Positions 9,652-17,955 of a stretch of DNA of 64,000 bases are shown piece by piece (the stretch's first letter is position 1; every line of letters starts with the position of its first letter). The position numbers and the translations under genes were made by a program. The DNA is taken from positions 1 through 64,000 of the forward strand of contig NZ_SDMO01000015.1 of assembly GCF_004798905.1 (NCBI RefSeq), read 5' to 3'. A model generated the notes under the pieces. The model was not told where the DNA came from. It did not search any database and saw only the letters and a list, made by a program, of their open reading frames with translations. This stretch comes from Halomonas borealis. GTDB lineage: Bacteria > Pseudomonadota > Gammaproteobacteria > Pseudomonadales > Halomonadaceae.

Positions 9652-11034
9652 ATGGCCAAAGCGAAAAGCGCCTTCGTGTGCACCGAGTGCGGTGCCGAGT
9701 ACCGCAAGTGGCAAGGGCAGTGCACCAGCTGCCGCGAGTGGAACACCCTGAGCGAGGTGCGGCTATCGGCCGCCCGGCCCGGCGCCGGCGATGGCGGCGG
9801 GGGCTCGGGGACGCGCGGTGGCTATGCCGGCATGGTCTCCCGGGAGGTGATCGACCTGGCCAACGTCGACCTCAGCGAGGTGCCGCGGCTGTCCTCGACC
9901 TTCGAGGAGTTCGACCGGGTGTTGGGCGGCGGCCTGGTGCCGGGGTCGGCGGTGCTGCTCGGCGGCCACCCCGGCGCCGGCAAGTCGACCCTGCTGTTGC
10001 AGGCCGCCTGCAAGCTGGCCCAGCAGCGCCGTGTGCTCTATGTCACCGGCGAGGAATCGCTGTCCCAGGTGGCGATGCGTGCCCAGCGGCTGCAGCTGCC
10101 TACCCGGGGCCTGCAGATGCTCGCCGAGACCAGCATCGAGACCATCCTTGGCGTGGCCGAACGCGAACGCCCGGATATCCTGATCATCGACTCCATCCAG
10201 ACCACCCATCTCGAGGACGTCTCCTCGGCGCCGGGGGGCGTGGCCCAGGTGCGTGAATCCGCCTCGGCGCTGACCCGTTTCGCCAAGCAGTCCAGCACCG
10301 TGCTGCTGCTGGTCGGTCACGTCACCAAGGATGGCACCCTGGCCGGCCCCAAGGTGCTCGAGCACATGATCGATGCCTCGTTGCTGCTCGAGGGCGGGGC
10401 GGATTCGCGTTTTCGCACCCTGCGGGGCCAGAAGAACCGTTTCGGCGCGGTCAACGAGCTGGGCGTGTTCGCGATGCTCGAGCATGGCCTCAAGGAGGTG
10501 AAGAACCCCAGCGCCATCTTCCTGTCGCGCACCGAAGAGCAGGCGCCGGGCAGCCTGGTGATGGTGGTCTGGGAAGGCACGCGGCCGATCCTGGTCGAGG
10601 TGCAGGCGCTGCTCGATGACTCGGCGATGGGCAACCCTCGGCGCGTGGCGGTGGGCCTCGACCAGAACCGCCTGGCCATGCTGTTGGCGGTACTGCATCG
10701 CCACGGAGGGCTGTTCACCGGCGATCAGGATGTCTTCCTCAACGTGGTCGGCGGGGTCAAGGTGCTAGAGACCAGCGCCGACCTGGCGGTACTGCTGGCC
10801 GTGGTGTCGAGCCTGCAGAGCCGCTCGCTGGCCCGCGAACTGGTGGTGTTCGGCGAGGTGGGGCTGTCCGGCGAGATCCGTCCGGTGCCGAGTGGCCAGG
10901 AGCGCATCGTCGAGGCCGCCAAGCATGGCTTCCGGCGCGCCATCGTGCCGCGCGCCAATGCGCCCAAGCACTCGCCAGAGGGCATGGAGATCGTGCCCGT
11001 GGACAAGCTGGCCGACGCCCTGGAGGCCCTGTGA
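9652..11034 (+). CDS. radA: DNA repair protein RadA
   Basis: A 460-residue RecA-like ATPase that promotes branch migration of recombination intermediates. Domains in order: an N-terminal zinc finger (CTECGAEYRKWQGQCTSC, residues about 10-27), Walker A GGHPGAGKST, the RadA-specific KNRFG motif in GQKNRFGAVNELGVF, and a C-terminal Lon-like domain. The ATG at 9652 was chosen because the zinc finger begins immediately after it; a longer frame upstream has no family resemblance. Length matches the family. It follows the NlpE-like gene with a modest hairpin between them. Confidence 0.95.
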   Translation: MAKAKSAFVCTECGAEYRKWQGQCTSCREWNTLSEVRLSAARPGAGDGGGGSGTRGGYAGMVSREVIDLANVDLSEVPRLSSTFEEFDRVLGGGLVPGSAVLLGGHPGAGKSTLLLQAACKLAQQRRVLYVTGEESLSQVAMRAQRLQLPTRGLQMLAETSIETILGVAERERPDILIIDSIQTTHLEDVSSAPGGVAQVRESASALTRFAKQSSTVLLLVGHVTKDGTLAGPKVLEHMIDASLLLEGGADSRFRTLRGQKNRFGAVNELGVFAMLEHGLKEVKNPSAIFLSRTEEQAPGSLVMVVWEGTRPILVEVQALLDDSAMGNPRRVAVGLDQNRLAMLLAVLHRHGGLFTGDQDVFLNVVGGVKVLETSADLAVLLAVVSSLQSRSLARELVVFGEVGLSGEIRPVPSGQERIVEAAKHGFRRAIVPRANAPKHSPEGMEIVPVDKLADALEAL

Positions 11035-11145
11035 GGCGGCGCTCGGCATAGCGCGCATCGAGCTCGGCGTCGCGAGCCCTCGGGCATGTCAGGCCCCGCC
11101 GCTCGGGAACCCGGCGCTCGGCAACGATACGCGGGTGCGGTGCTG

Positions 11146-11151
11146 TAGAAT
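11146..11151 (+). promoter_or_regulatory. candidate -10 box for selD-mnmH
   Basis: TAGAAT, preceded directly by TG, lies 24 bp before the selD ATG. The -35 region is poor. Position and sequence suggest a sigma-70 promoter for the selD-mnmH operon, starting a few bases before the Shine-Dalgarno AAGGAGA. Confidence 0.4.
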
Positions 11152-11175
11152 ACCGAAAACGACGCCAAGGAGACC

Positions 11176-12216
11176 ATGATGAGTGCCATCCGCCTGACAC
11201 AGTACAGCCACGGCGCCGGCTGTGGCTGCAAGATCGCCCCCGACGTCCTCGACGGCATCCTGGCCAAGGCCGGACCCGGCGCCAGCCACTCGCGGCTGAT
11301 CGTCGGCAATCAGGGGCGCGAAGACGCCGCCGTCTATGACCTGGGCGACGGCCGGGGCATGATCGCCACGACTGACTTCTTCATGCCTATCGTCGATGAT
11401 CCCTTCGATTTCGGACGCATCGCCGCCACCAATGCCATCAGCGATGTCTACGCCATGGGCGGCACGCCGATCATGGCGCTGGGCATCCTCGGCTGGCCGC
11501 TCGACCAGCTCGGCCCCGAGATCGCCGGCGATGTGGTGGGCGGTGCCCAAGCGGTGTGCCGCGAGCTGGGCCTGGCGCTGGCCGGGGGGCATTCCATCGA
11601 CGCCCCCGAGCCGATGTTCGGCCTGTCGGTCAACGGCCTGGTCGACCTCGAGCACCTCAAGCTCAACAAGGGCGCCCAGGTGGGTGACCTGCTCTACCTC
11701 ACCAAGCCGCTGGGTGTGGGCCTGTTGACCACCGCCGAGAAGAAGAGCCTGATCCAGCCCGGCCATCAGGGCCTGGCGCGACGCACCATGCTCGAATCCA
11801 ACCGCATCGGCACCGAGCTGGCGAAGATCGCCGGCGTGCACGCCATGACCGACGTCACAGGCTTCGGCCTGGCCGGCCATCTCAGCGAGGTCTGCGCGGC
11901 CAGCGGCGTCGCCGCGCGGATCGATTTCCGCCGCCTGCCGCGCCTCGCCGAGGCGGAGGCCTATCGCCGCCAGGGGGCGGTGCCCGGCGGCAGCGCCCGC
12001 AACCGGGATGCCCTGGGCGCGGCGCTGCCGCCCATGGACGAGGCCCACTGGCAGTGGCTGTGCGACCCCCAGACCTCCGGCGGCCTGCTACTGTCGGTGC
12101 ATCCCGCCTGGGAGGACGACGTCGAGCGGATCGGCCGGCAGCATGGCCTCGAGCTCGAGCCGTTCGGCGAGATCGTCGCCGAGCGGGGCGAGGCGCGCAT
12201 CGAGGTGAAAGGATGA
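11176..12216 (+). CDS. selD: selenide, water dikinase
   Basis: A 346-residue enzyme that makes monoselenophosphate from selenide and ATP. RLTQYSHGAGCGCKIAPDVL and TTDFFMPIVDDPFDFGRIAATNAISD match E. coli SelD nearly word for word. The catalytic position in GAGCGCK is Cys (TGC), not selenocysteine; no in-frame UGA is present. The Lys after it is kept. AAGGAGA precedes two adjacent ATG codons, and the second (11179) is an equally good start. The stop overlaps the mnmH start as ATGA, tying selenophosphate supply to tRNA selenation. No selA, selB or selC is present in this window. Confidence 0.95.
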   Translation: MMSAIRLTQYSHGAGCGCKIAPDVLDGILAKAGPGASHSRLIVGNQGREDAAVYDLGDGRGMIATTDFFMPIVDDPFDFGRIAATNAISDVYAMGGTPIMALGILGWPLDQLGPEIAGDVVGGAQAVCRELGLALAGGHSIDAPEPMFGLSVNGLVDLEHLKLNKGAQVGDLLYLTKPLGVGLLTTAEKKSLIQPGHQGLARRTMLESNRIGTELAKIAGVHAMTDVTGFGLAGHLSEVCAASGVAARIDFRRLPRLAEAEAYRRQGAVPGGSARNRDALGAALPPMDEAHWQWLCDPQTSGGLLLSVHPAWEDDVERIGRQHGLELEPFGEIVAERGEARIEVKG

Positions 12217-13319
12217 CCCTACCGCTGGTCGAGCCGAACCTCGCGCTGCTGCGCGAGGGGCGGCCGTTGATCGATGTGCGGGCCCCGGTGGAGTTCGCCC
12301 AGGGCGCCTTGCCCGGGGCGGTCAACCTGCCGCTGATGGACGACGAAGAGCGCCATCGCGTCGGCATCGCCTACAAGCAGCAAGGTCAGAAGGCCGCCAT
12401 CGAACTGGGCGAGCGGCTGGTCAGCGGTGGCATCAAGGCCGCCCGGGTGGCGGCTTGGCGACGCGAGCTGGAGGCGCATCCCGATGCCATCGTCTATTGC
12501 TTCCGTGGTGGGCTGCGCTCCCAGGTCGCCCAGCAGTGGCTGGCCGATGCCGGTATCACGCGGCCGCGCATCCGTGGCGGATGGAAGGCCATGCGCCAGG
12601 CGTTGTGCACGCGCATCGATGCCGCCGCCGAGCAGCCGATGCTGGTGGTCGGTGGGCTCACCGGTTGTGCCAAGACCTCGCTCATCGACGCCCTCGACCA
12701 GGGTCTGGACCTGGAAGGCTGCGCCCGTCACAAGGGCTCGGCCTTCGGTCGCCATCCGTTGCCGGCGCCGGCGCAGATCGACTTCGAGCATGCCATGGGG
12801 CGACGCCTGCTGGAGCTGCCGGCGTCGCTGGTGCTGGAGGACGAGTCGCGCCATATCGGCGCGTCCAACGTGCCGCTGACCTTCTGGCACGGCATGGAGG
12901 CCGCCCCGCGCGTGCGCGTTGAGATGCCGCTGGACTGGCGGCTGGCGCAGATCCACAAGGACTACATCGACGACCTGTGGACGGTCTATCGCCATCAGTT
13001 CGGCGACTGGCTGGGCTGGTCGCTGATGCGCAAGCAGCTGTCGGGCGCCCTGGGGCGTCTCAAGAAACGCCTCGGCAGCGCCCGGCTGGCGCGCCTGCAG
13101 CGCTTGCAGCGGCTGGCCTTCCGCGAGCACGAGCGCGGCAACTGGCAGGCTCACGAGGCCTGGCTGGCGCCGCTGCTCACCGAATACTACGACCCCATGT
13201 ATCGCTACCAGCTGGAGAAGCACGACGACAAACGCTTCCTGCACGTGGGCGACTGGGACAGCTGCCTGGCCTTCGCCCGCGACTGGGTCGCCGAGCACGG
13301 CCAGACAGGCGAGGGCTGA
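12213..13319 (+). CDS. mnmH: tRNA 2-selenouridine synthase
   Basis: A 368-residue protein (SelU/YbbB) that replaces sulfur by selenium in the wobble 2-thiouridine of tRNAs, using selenophosphate. The N-terminal rhodanese domain carries the catalytic Cys96 in YCFRGGLRS. The C-terminal P-loop domain has GGLTGCAKT at 147-155. The usual Gly before the P-loop Lys is Ala153 here (E. coli has GCTGCGKT as I recall), a noticeable variation. LEGCARHKGSAFGR and YYDPMYRYQLEK are family signatures. The start at 12213 overlaps the selD stop (ATGA), so the genes are coupled. Confidence 0.93.
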   Translation: MTLPLVEPNLALLREGRPLIDVRAPVEFAQGALPGAVNLPLMDDEERHRVGIAYKQQGQKAAIELGERLVSGGIKAARVAAWRRELEAHPDAIVYCFRGGLRSQVAQQWLADAGITRPRIRGGWKAMRQALCTRIDAAAEQPMLVVGGLTGCAKTSLIDALDQGLDLEGCARHKGSAFGRHPLPAPAQIDFEHAMGRRLLELPASLVLEDESRHIGASNVPLTFWHGMEAAPRVRVEMPLDWRLAQIHKDYIDDLWTVYRHQFGDWLGWSLMRKQLSGALGRLKKRLGSARLARLQRLQRLAFREHERGNWQAHEAWLAPLLTEYYDPMYRYQLEKHDDKRFLHVGDWDSCLAFARDWVAEHGQTGEG

Positions 13320-13324
13320 GTGAC

Positions 13325-13618
13325 ATGAAAACGGCCCTCAAGGAACAGATACTGACCGTGTTGGCCGAGATCCCCGCGGGACGAGTGACCACCTATGGGC
13401 GCATCGCCGCCATGACCGAAGGCGGCACGCCACGGCTGGTGGCGCGGGCGCTGCGTGAGCTGCCTGCCGGGCATGGCCTGCCGTGGTTCCGGGTGATCAC
13501 CGCCTCGCGTAAGCTGGCCGACCATGGCGGCGCCGACGAGCAGCGCCGCCGGCTGATCGACGAGGGCGTGGCCTTCGATGAGAAGGGACGGGTGTCGGCG
13601 CAACGCATGTGGCCCTGA
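13325..13618 (+). CDS. alkyltransferase-like protein (MGMT family)
   Basis: A 97-residue protein equivalent to the DNA-binding domain of O6-alkylguanine-DNA alkyltransferases. IPAGRVTTYGRIAAM and GLPWFRVITASRKL are recognisable. The alkyl-accepting Cys of the PCHRV motif is replaced by Trp54 (PWFRVI), the hallmark of ATL proteins, which bind alkylated guanine and hand it to nucleotide excision repair rather than repairing it. The ATG at 13325 lies 5 bp after the mnmH stop, so the gene is probably in the selD-mnmH operon. Confidence 0.88.
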   Translation: MKTALKEQILTVLAEIPAGRVTTYGRIAAMTEGGTPRLVARALRELPAGHGLPWFRVITASRKLADHGGADEQRRRLIDEGVAFDEKGRVSAQRMWP

Positions 13619-13654
13619 TGACGCGGCGGGGCAGCGATATTCCAAGGAGCATTC

Positions 13655-14236
13655 ATGAGCGGTTTCTTTCAGCGCCTGCAGGCGCTTCCAGCGCGTCGTC
13701 AGCAGGCCTTCATGGCGGCTCTGTGCGAGCGGTTGCGGCCCAACTACGCCTTCTATGCCGAGGCCACCGGCCAGGGTGATCCCCTGGCGCTGCGTGCCGT
13801 GCTCGACCTGGTCTGGGAGCGCCTCGCGGTCAAGGACGCCCGCATCGACTTCGAGCGCCAGGCCGAGAAGCTGGCCGAGCTGGAGCCGCCGGCCGAGGAC
13901 GACAGCTTCGGCGCGCGTCGCGCCCTGGAGGCGGTGGTGGCGATCTCGTCGCTGCTCGACACCCTGCGTGGCGAGTCACCCGAGGCGGTGCTGGAAGTCA
14001 GCCGTACCTCGCGCGGCGGCGTGCGTGCCTTCATCGAACTGACCGAGGGCGAGGTGGATGGCGAGCGCCTCGCCGCCCTGGTGCGCGAGCATCCGCTGAT
14101 GGCCGACGAGAACGGCTTCCAGGATGCGGTGCTCGAGGCGGTGGAGGGCGAGCTCGACCGCGATGGCTTGAAGGCGTTGCGCCGGCTGGGTCGCAACGAA
14201 GGGGTCAGCAACCTGGGGCTCGGCGGCGAGGAGTAG
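13655..14236 (+). CDS. yjaG: YjaG-like protein (DUF416)
   Basis: A 193-residue soluble protein resembling E. coli YjaG: FMAALCERLRPNYAFYAEATGQGD, LDLVWERLAVKDARIDFERQ and the closing SNLG line up with it. The function of DUF416 proteins is not known; the predicted fold is mostly helical and acidic. AAGGAG precedes the ATG at 13655. It lies 36 bp after the ATL gene on the same strand and may be the last gene of the selD operon. Confidence 0.85.
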   Translation: MSGFFQRLQALPARRQQAFMAALCERLRPNYAFYAEATGQGDPLALRAVLDLVWERLAVKDARIDFERQAEKLAELEPPAEDDSFGARRALEAVVAISSLLDTLRGESPEAVLEVSRTSRGGVRAFIELTEGEVDGERLAALVREHPLMADENGFQDAVLEAVEGELDRDGLKALRRLGRNEGVSNLGLGGEE

Positions 14237-14256
14237 CCCGCGCGCCGGCCAGGACG

Positions 14257-14286
14257 CGAAGGGCTCACCAAATGGGGAACCCTTCG
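14257..14286 (+). terminator. weak hairpin after yjaG
   Basis: CGAAGGG pairs with CCCTTCG over a 16-base loop, followed by TTTG. The arms are short and the loop large, so this is only a possible terminator. A second inverted repeat (AGGTGCG / CGCACCT, about 14311-14340) lies between it and the end of hisF. Confidence 0.35.
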
Positions 14287-14384
14287 TTTGCTTCAAGAAA
14301 AGGCCAGGCTAGGTGCGTTCCCGACGACCCTACGCACCTCCTGCATCCCTGTCGGTCGTCGAGCGCAGCAAGAACTCCCCTTTC

Positions 14385-15158
14385 CTACAGGCGCATCTCG
14401 ATCCCGTGCTCGGCCATGTACCGCTTGGCCTCGGGGATGGTGTATTCGGCGAAGTGGAAGATGCTGGCCGCCAGCACCGCATCGGCGCCGCCGTCCTTGA
14501 CGCCTTCCACCAGGTGGTCGAGGTTGCCCACACCGCCGGAGGCGATCACCGGCACGCTCACCGCCTCGCTGATGGCATGAGTCACGCCGAGGTCGAAGCC
14601 GGCCTTGGTGCCGTCGCGGTCCATGCTGGTCAGCAGCAGCTCGCCGGCGCCCAGCTCGACCATCTTCTGCGCCCACTCCACGGCATCGAGGCCGGTGGGG
14701 CGGCGGCCGCCGTGGGTGAAGATCTCCCAGCGAGGTGTCTCGCCTTCTTCCGAGACCCGCTTGGCATCGATGGCCACCACGATGCACTGGCTGCCGAAGC
14801 GTTCGGCGGCCTCGTACACGAACTCGGGGTGGTGTACCGCGGCGGTGTTGATCGACACCTTGTCGGCACCGGCGTTGAGCATGGTGCGGATGTCGTCGCA
14901 GGTGCGGATGCCGCCACCCACGGTCAGCGGTATGAACACCTCGCCGGCGATGCGCTCGACCATCTCCACCGTGGTGCCGCGGTCCTCGTGGCTGGCGGTG
15001 ATGTCGAGAAAGGTGATCTCGTCGGCGCCCTGGTGATTGTAGCGCTGGGCGATCTCGACCGGATCGCCGGCGTCGCGGATGCCGGTGAAGTTGACGCCCT
15101 TGACCACCCGGCCGGCATCGACGTCCAGGCAAGGAATGATGCGCTTGGCGAGTCCCAT
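14385..15158 (-). CDS. hisF: imidazole glycerol phosphate synthase, cyclase subunit
   Basis: A 257-residue TIM-barrel protein. [22 protein letters not shown] at the start contains the catalytic Asp of strand 1, and [14 protein letters not shown] carries the second catalytic Asp; [15 protein letters not shown] is the phosphate-binding end of the barrel. With HisH it makes imidazole glycerol phosphate and AICAR, joining histidine and purine metabolism. It is the last gene of hisB-hisH-hisA-hisF and starts 4 bp after the hisA stop. Confidence 0.96.
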   Translation of the reverse strand: MGLAKRIIPCLDVDAGRVVKGVNFTGIRDAGDPVEIAQRYNHQGADEITFLDITASHEDRGTTVEMVERIAGEVFIPLTVGGGIRTCDDIRTMLNAGADKVSINTAAVHHPEFVYEAAERFGSQCIVVAIDAKRVSEEGETPRWEIFTHGGRRPTGLDAVEWAQKMVELGAGELLLTSMDRDGTKAGFDLGVTHAISEAVSVPVIASGGVGNLDHLVEGVKDGGADAVLAASIFHFAEYTIPEAKRYMAEHGIEMRL

Positions 15159-15162
15159 GATG

Positions 15163-15915
15163 TCAGCTCCCGTCGCGTTGGCCGGTGAGGCGGTCGCACA
15201 GCGCCTGGGCGTCGGCCACGTCCAGGCTGCCTTCGTAGATGGCGCGGCCGGTGATGGCGCCGAGGATGCCCGGCTCGCCGGCCTCGATCAGCTGGCGCAG
15301 GTCGTCGAGGTTGGTCACCCCGCCGGAGGCGATCACCGGCAGGCCGCCCTCGCGGGCCAGCTCGGCGGTGGCCTCGACGTTGACGCCGCCCATCATGCCG
15401 TCACGGGCGATGTCGGTGTAGACGATCGAGGACACGCCGTCGTCGGCGAAGCGCTTGGCCAGCTCGGTGGCCTTCTGGGTCGAGACCTCGGCCCAGCCAT
15501 CGGTGGCGACGAAGCCGTCGCGGGCATCGAGGCCGACGATCACGTGGCCGGCGAAGGCCCGGCACATCTCGGTGACGAAGGTCGGTTGCTTGACCGCCTG
15601 GGTGCCGATGATGACCTGGGACACGCCGGCCTCCAGGTAGTGTTCGATGGTCGCGGCCGAGCGGATGCCGCCGCCGATCTGGATCGGCAGGTCGGGATAG
15701 GCGCGGGCGATGGCGGTGACCGCCTCGCCGTTGACCGGCGCGCCCTCGAAGGCGCCGTTGAGGTCGACCAGATGCAGCCGGCGAGCGCCGGCCTCGACCC
15801 AGCGCGCGGCCATGGCCACGGGGTCGTCGCCGTAGGTGGTGGCATCGTCCATCCGGCCCTGCTTGAGGCGGACGCACGTACCGTCCTTGAGATCGATGGC
15901 GGGAATTACCAGCAT
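15163..15915 (-). CDS. hisA: ProFAR isomerase HisA
   Basis: A 250-residue TIM-barrel enzyme converting ProFAR to PRFAR in histidine synthesis. [20 protein letters not shown] contains the catalytic Asp of HisA, and [13 protein letters not shown] the second one; [15 protein letters not shown] is the phosphate site. It overlaps nothing but is only 4 bp from hisF. Unusually, 152 bp separate it from the upstream hisH, and these are filled by a 33-bp tandem repeat. Confidence 0.96.
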   Translation of the reverse strand: MLVIPAIDLKDGTCVRLKQGRMDDATTYGDDPVAMAARWVEAGARRLHLVDLNGAFEGAPVNGEAVTAIARAYPDLPIQIGGGIRSAATIEHYLEAGVSQVIIGTQAVKQPTFVTEMCRAFAGHVIVGLDARDGFVATDGWAEVSTQKATELAKRFADDGVSSIVYTDIARDGMMGGVNVEATAELAREGGLPVIASGGVTNLDDLRQLIEAGEPGILGAITGRAIYEGSLDVADAQALCDRLTGQRDGS

Positions 15916-15947
15916 GTCCAGTCCTCTACGGGCGCATCAAAAGGCCC

Positions 15948-16067
15948 TGTTGTCGGGGCGCGGAAGCGGGCGCCCTGGAATGTTGTTGGGGCGCGGCAGC
16001 AGGCGCCCTGAAATGTTGTCGGGGCGTGGCAGCGGGCGCCCGGAAGCTCGTCGGGGCGCGGCGCCGT
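15948..16067. repeat. 33-bp tandem repeat between hisH and hisA
   Basis: Three complete 33-bp units (15948-15980, 15981-16013, 16014-16046) and a partial fourth up to the hisH stop codon. The shared core is TTGTCGGGGCGCGG then GCGGGCGCCC. Each unit contains the inverted repeat GGGCGC / GCGCCC, so the his mRNA would carry a row of hairpins here. Units differ at a few bases. The unit length is a multiple of three, but no gene is read through it: it lies after hisH and before hisA. Confidence 0.9.
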
Positions 16068-16709
16068 TCAGGGCGTCCACTGCACGAAGTTCTCCAGCAG
16101 CCTGAGGCCGGCCCGGGAGCTCTTCTCGGGGTGGAACTGCACGGCGAAGGTGGCGTCGCGGCCGGTGGCCACGTGGGCGGTGACCCGGCCGTAGCCGGTG
16201 GTGCCGAACACCTGGGCGTCGTCGCCGGCCTCCACGTAGTAGCTGTGCACGAAGTAGAAGTGCTCCTGATCGTCGATGCCCTGCCACAACGGGTGATCGC
16301 TGCGCTGGTGCACCAGGTTCCAGCCCATGTGAGGCACCTTCAGGCGATTGTCCTGGTCGTCGCGCATGTCGACGGGGAAGCGCCGCACCTCGCCGCTCAT
16401 GAAGCCCAGGCAGCCGATGCCGCCGTTCTCCTCGCTGTGGTCGTGGAGCATCTGTTGACCGACACAGACCCCCAGCAGCGGCTTGGCCTGCTGGTCGAGC
16501 AGTTCCTGAACCAGGCCGCGTAACTCGGTGCGCTCGAGCTCGCCCATGCAGTCGCGAATGGCGCCCTGGCCGGGCAACACCAGGCGCGTGGCGCCCAGGA
16601 TGCGACGGGCGTCGCGGGTCACCACCACGTGTTCGTGGGTGACGTGCTCCAGCGCCTTGGCGACGGAGTGCAGGTTGCCCATTCCGTAGTCGATGACGGC
16701 AATGGTCAT
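16068..16709 (-). CDS. hisH: imidazole glycerol phosphate synthase, glutaminase subunit
   Basis: A 213-residue class I glutamine amidotransferase. IAVIDYGMGNLHSVAKALEH opens the fold, the nucleophile Cys lies in PLLGVCVGQQML, and the His and Glu of the triad in FAVQFHPEKS. It supplies ammonia to HisF. GAGGAGCG precedes the ATG at 16709. The gene follows hisB by 28 bp and is separated from hisA by the 33-bp repeat array. Confidence 0.95.
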   Translation of the reverse strand: MTIAVIDYGMGNLHSVAKALEHVTHEHVVVTRDARRILGATRLVLPGQGAIRDCMGELERTELRGLVQELLDQQAKPLLGVCVGQQMLHDHSEENGGIGCLGFMSGEVRRFPVDMRDDQDNRLKVPHMGWNLVHQRSDHPLWQGIDDQEHFYFVHSYYVEAGDDAQVFGTTGYGRVTAHVATGRDATFAVQFHPEKSSRAGLRLLENFVQWTP

Positions 16710-16737
16710 GGGACGCTCCTCGTGTCGGTCGGCGGGA

Positions 16738-17331
16738 TCACAGGCTGCCCTTGGTGGACGGCATCTGGCCGGCCATGCGCGGGTCCTCGGCGGCCGCCAT
16801 GCGCAGCGCTCGGCCGAAGGCCTTGAAGATGGTTTCCGCCTGATGGTGGGCGTTGAAGCCCTTCAGGTTGTCGACATGCAGGGTGACCTTGGCGTGGTTC
16901 ACGAAGCCCTGGAAGAACTCCCAGAACAGCTGGGTATCCAGGCGGCCGATGCTGGCGCGGGTGAACTCGACGTCCATGAACAGCCCCGGGCGACCGGAGA
17001 AGTCTACCACGACCCGCGACAGCGCCTCGTCGAGCGGCACGTAGGCGTGGCCATAGCGATAGATGCCGCGTTTGTCACCGATCGCCTGGTCGAAGGCCTG
17101 ACCCAGGGTGATGCCGAGATCCTCGACGGTATGATGATCGTCGATATGCAGGTCGCCGACCGCCCGGATCTCCAGGTCGATCATGCCGTGGCGGGCGACC
17201 TGATCGAGCATGTGGTCGAGGAAGGGCACGCCGGTCTCGCAGGTCAGCCGGCCCTCGCCGTCGAGGTTCACGGTCACCGTGATCTGGGTTTCCTTGGTGT
17301 TGCGGGTCACCGTGGCGATACGCTCGGACAT
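16738..17331 (-). CDS. hisB: imidazoleglycerol-phosphate dehydratase
   Basis: A 197-residue enzyme of histidine synthesis. [38 protein letters not shown] and [18 protein letters not shown] hold the metal-binding His and Glu residues. It is the monofunctional type, without the phosphatase domain of enteric HisB. The start at 17331 (MSERIATV) is chosen because the family begins there; the 29 extra upstream codons of the open frame overlap the promoter. It is the first gene of hisBHAF and diverges from panZ-asmA. Confidence 0.95.
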   Translation of the reverse strand: MSERIATVTRNTKETQITVTVNLDGEGRLTCETGVPFLDHMLDQVARHGMIDLEIRAVGDLHIDDHHTVEDLGITLGQAFDQAIGDKRGIYRYGHAYVPLDEALSRVVVDFSGRPGLFMDVEFTRASIGRLDTQLFWEFFQGFVNHAKVTLHVDNLKGFNAHHQAETIFKAFGRALRMAAAEDPRMAGQMPSTKGSL

Positions 17332-17416
17332 GTTGGGTCTCCAGCGCCTGGGCGCGTGTCGAATGGGGCCGCCGTCGGGCGGGGGGACGGGGCGGCCCCG
17401 TCGTTGCAAGGTGGCC

Positions 17417-17422
17417 ATTATA
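17417..17422 (-). promoter_or_regulatory. his operon -10 box
   Basis: Perfect TATAAT on the minus strand, about 85 bp before hisB. The -35 region is unconvincing. It lies only 22 bp from a plus-strand -10 candidate (17445-17450), so the divergent promoters overlap. Confidence 0.55.
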
Positions 17423-17444
17423 GTGAAACGCTGCCCCCATTCGC

Positions 17445-17450
17445 TACAAT
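17445..17450 (+). promoter_or_regulatory. -10 box for panZ-asmA
   Basis: TACAAT on the plus strand, about 52 bp before the panZ-like start codon, facing away from the his operon. The -35 match is weak (around TAGTGA). Confidence 0.45.
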
Positions 17451-17502
17451 GGTCCCATCATGTGGCAGGCCGGGCCTGCCTCTCGTTCAGGGAGATACCT
17501 GC

Positions 17503-17955
17503 ATGCCGGTCACGCTACAGCGTGTCGATCGAGCGGCCTGGGAGGCGGACGCCCAGGTACGACACGATCTGCACCGCATCTATGCCGATGCTCCCGCCGA
17601 GCGCCTGCCGGCCTCGCCCGAGCCATTCGTCGACGCTCACCTGTTCGGCGAGCGCTTTTTCTTCTGTGCCCGCTTCAACGATCGCCTGCTGGGGGCGCTG
17701 GCCGTGTCGCCGGACGACCAGACCTGGTGGCTGTCGCACTTCTGCGTGCGCGAGACCACCCGACGCCGTGGCGTCGGCGCGAGGCTGCTGGCCCTCACCG
17801 GCGAGGCCGCCCATGCCGATGGTCGCCGGCTTCGCGTGCTGGCCTCACAGCTGGCGATGCCCGATCGGGTGCTGCTTAGCCGCATGGGTTACCGGTTGAC
17901 CCAGGCCGGCGACTATTTCGAAATGGATCTCTCGCCCAAAGGAGCCGGGCAATGA
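17503..17955 (+). CDS. panZ: GNAT-fold protein, PanZ family
   Basis: A 150-residue acetyltransferase-fold protein. FCARFNDRLLGALAVS and LSHFCVRETTRRRGVGARLL are close to PanZ (PanM) of E. coli as I recall it, including the acetyl-CoA loop RRRGVG. In enterics PanZ promotes maturation of the aspartate decarboxylase PanD and senses CoA; whether it does so here is unknown. GGGAGA precedes the ATG at 17503. Its stop overlaps the AsmA-like start as ATGA. A generic GNAT acetyltransferase is the alternative. Confidence 0.75.
   Translation: MPVTLQRVDRAAWEADAQVRHDLHRIYADAPAERLPASPEPFVDAHLFGERFFFCARFNDRLLGALAVSPDDQTWWLSHFCVRETTRRRGVGARLLALTGEAAHADGRRLRVLASQLAMPDRVLLSRMGYRLTQAGDYFEMDLSPKGAGQ

Noticed and set aside
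11176-11260. Possible selenocysteine codon in selD
   Set aside because: The catalytic position is TGC (Cys) and no in-frame TGA occurs, so SelD is the Cys form.
15948-16067. 33-bp repeats as a CRISPR array
   Set aside because: Units are contiguous without unique spacers, lie inside an operon, and no cas genes are present.
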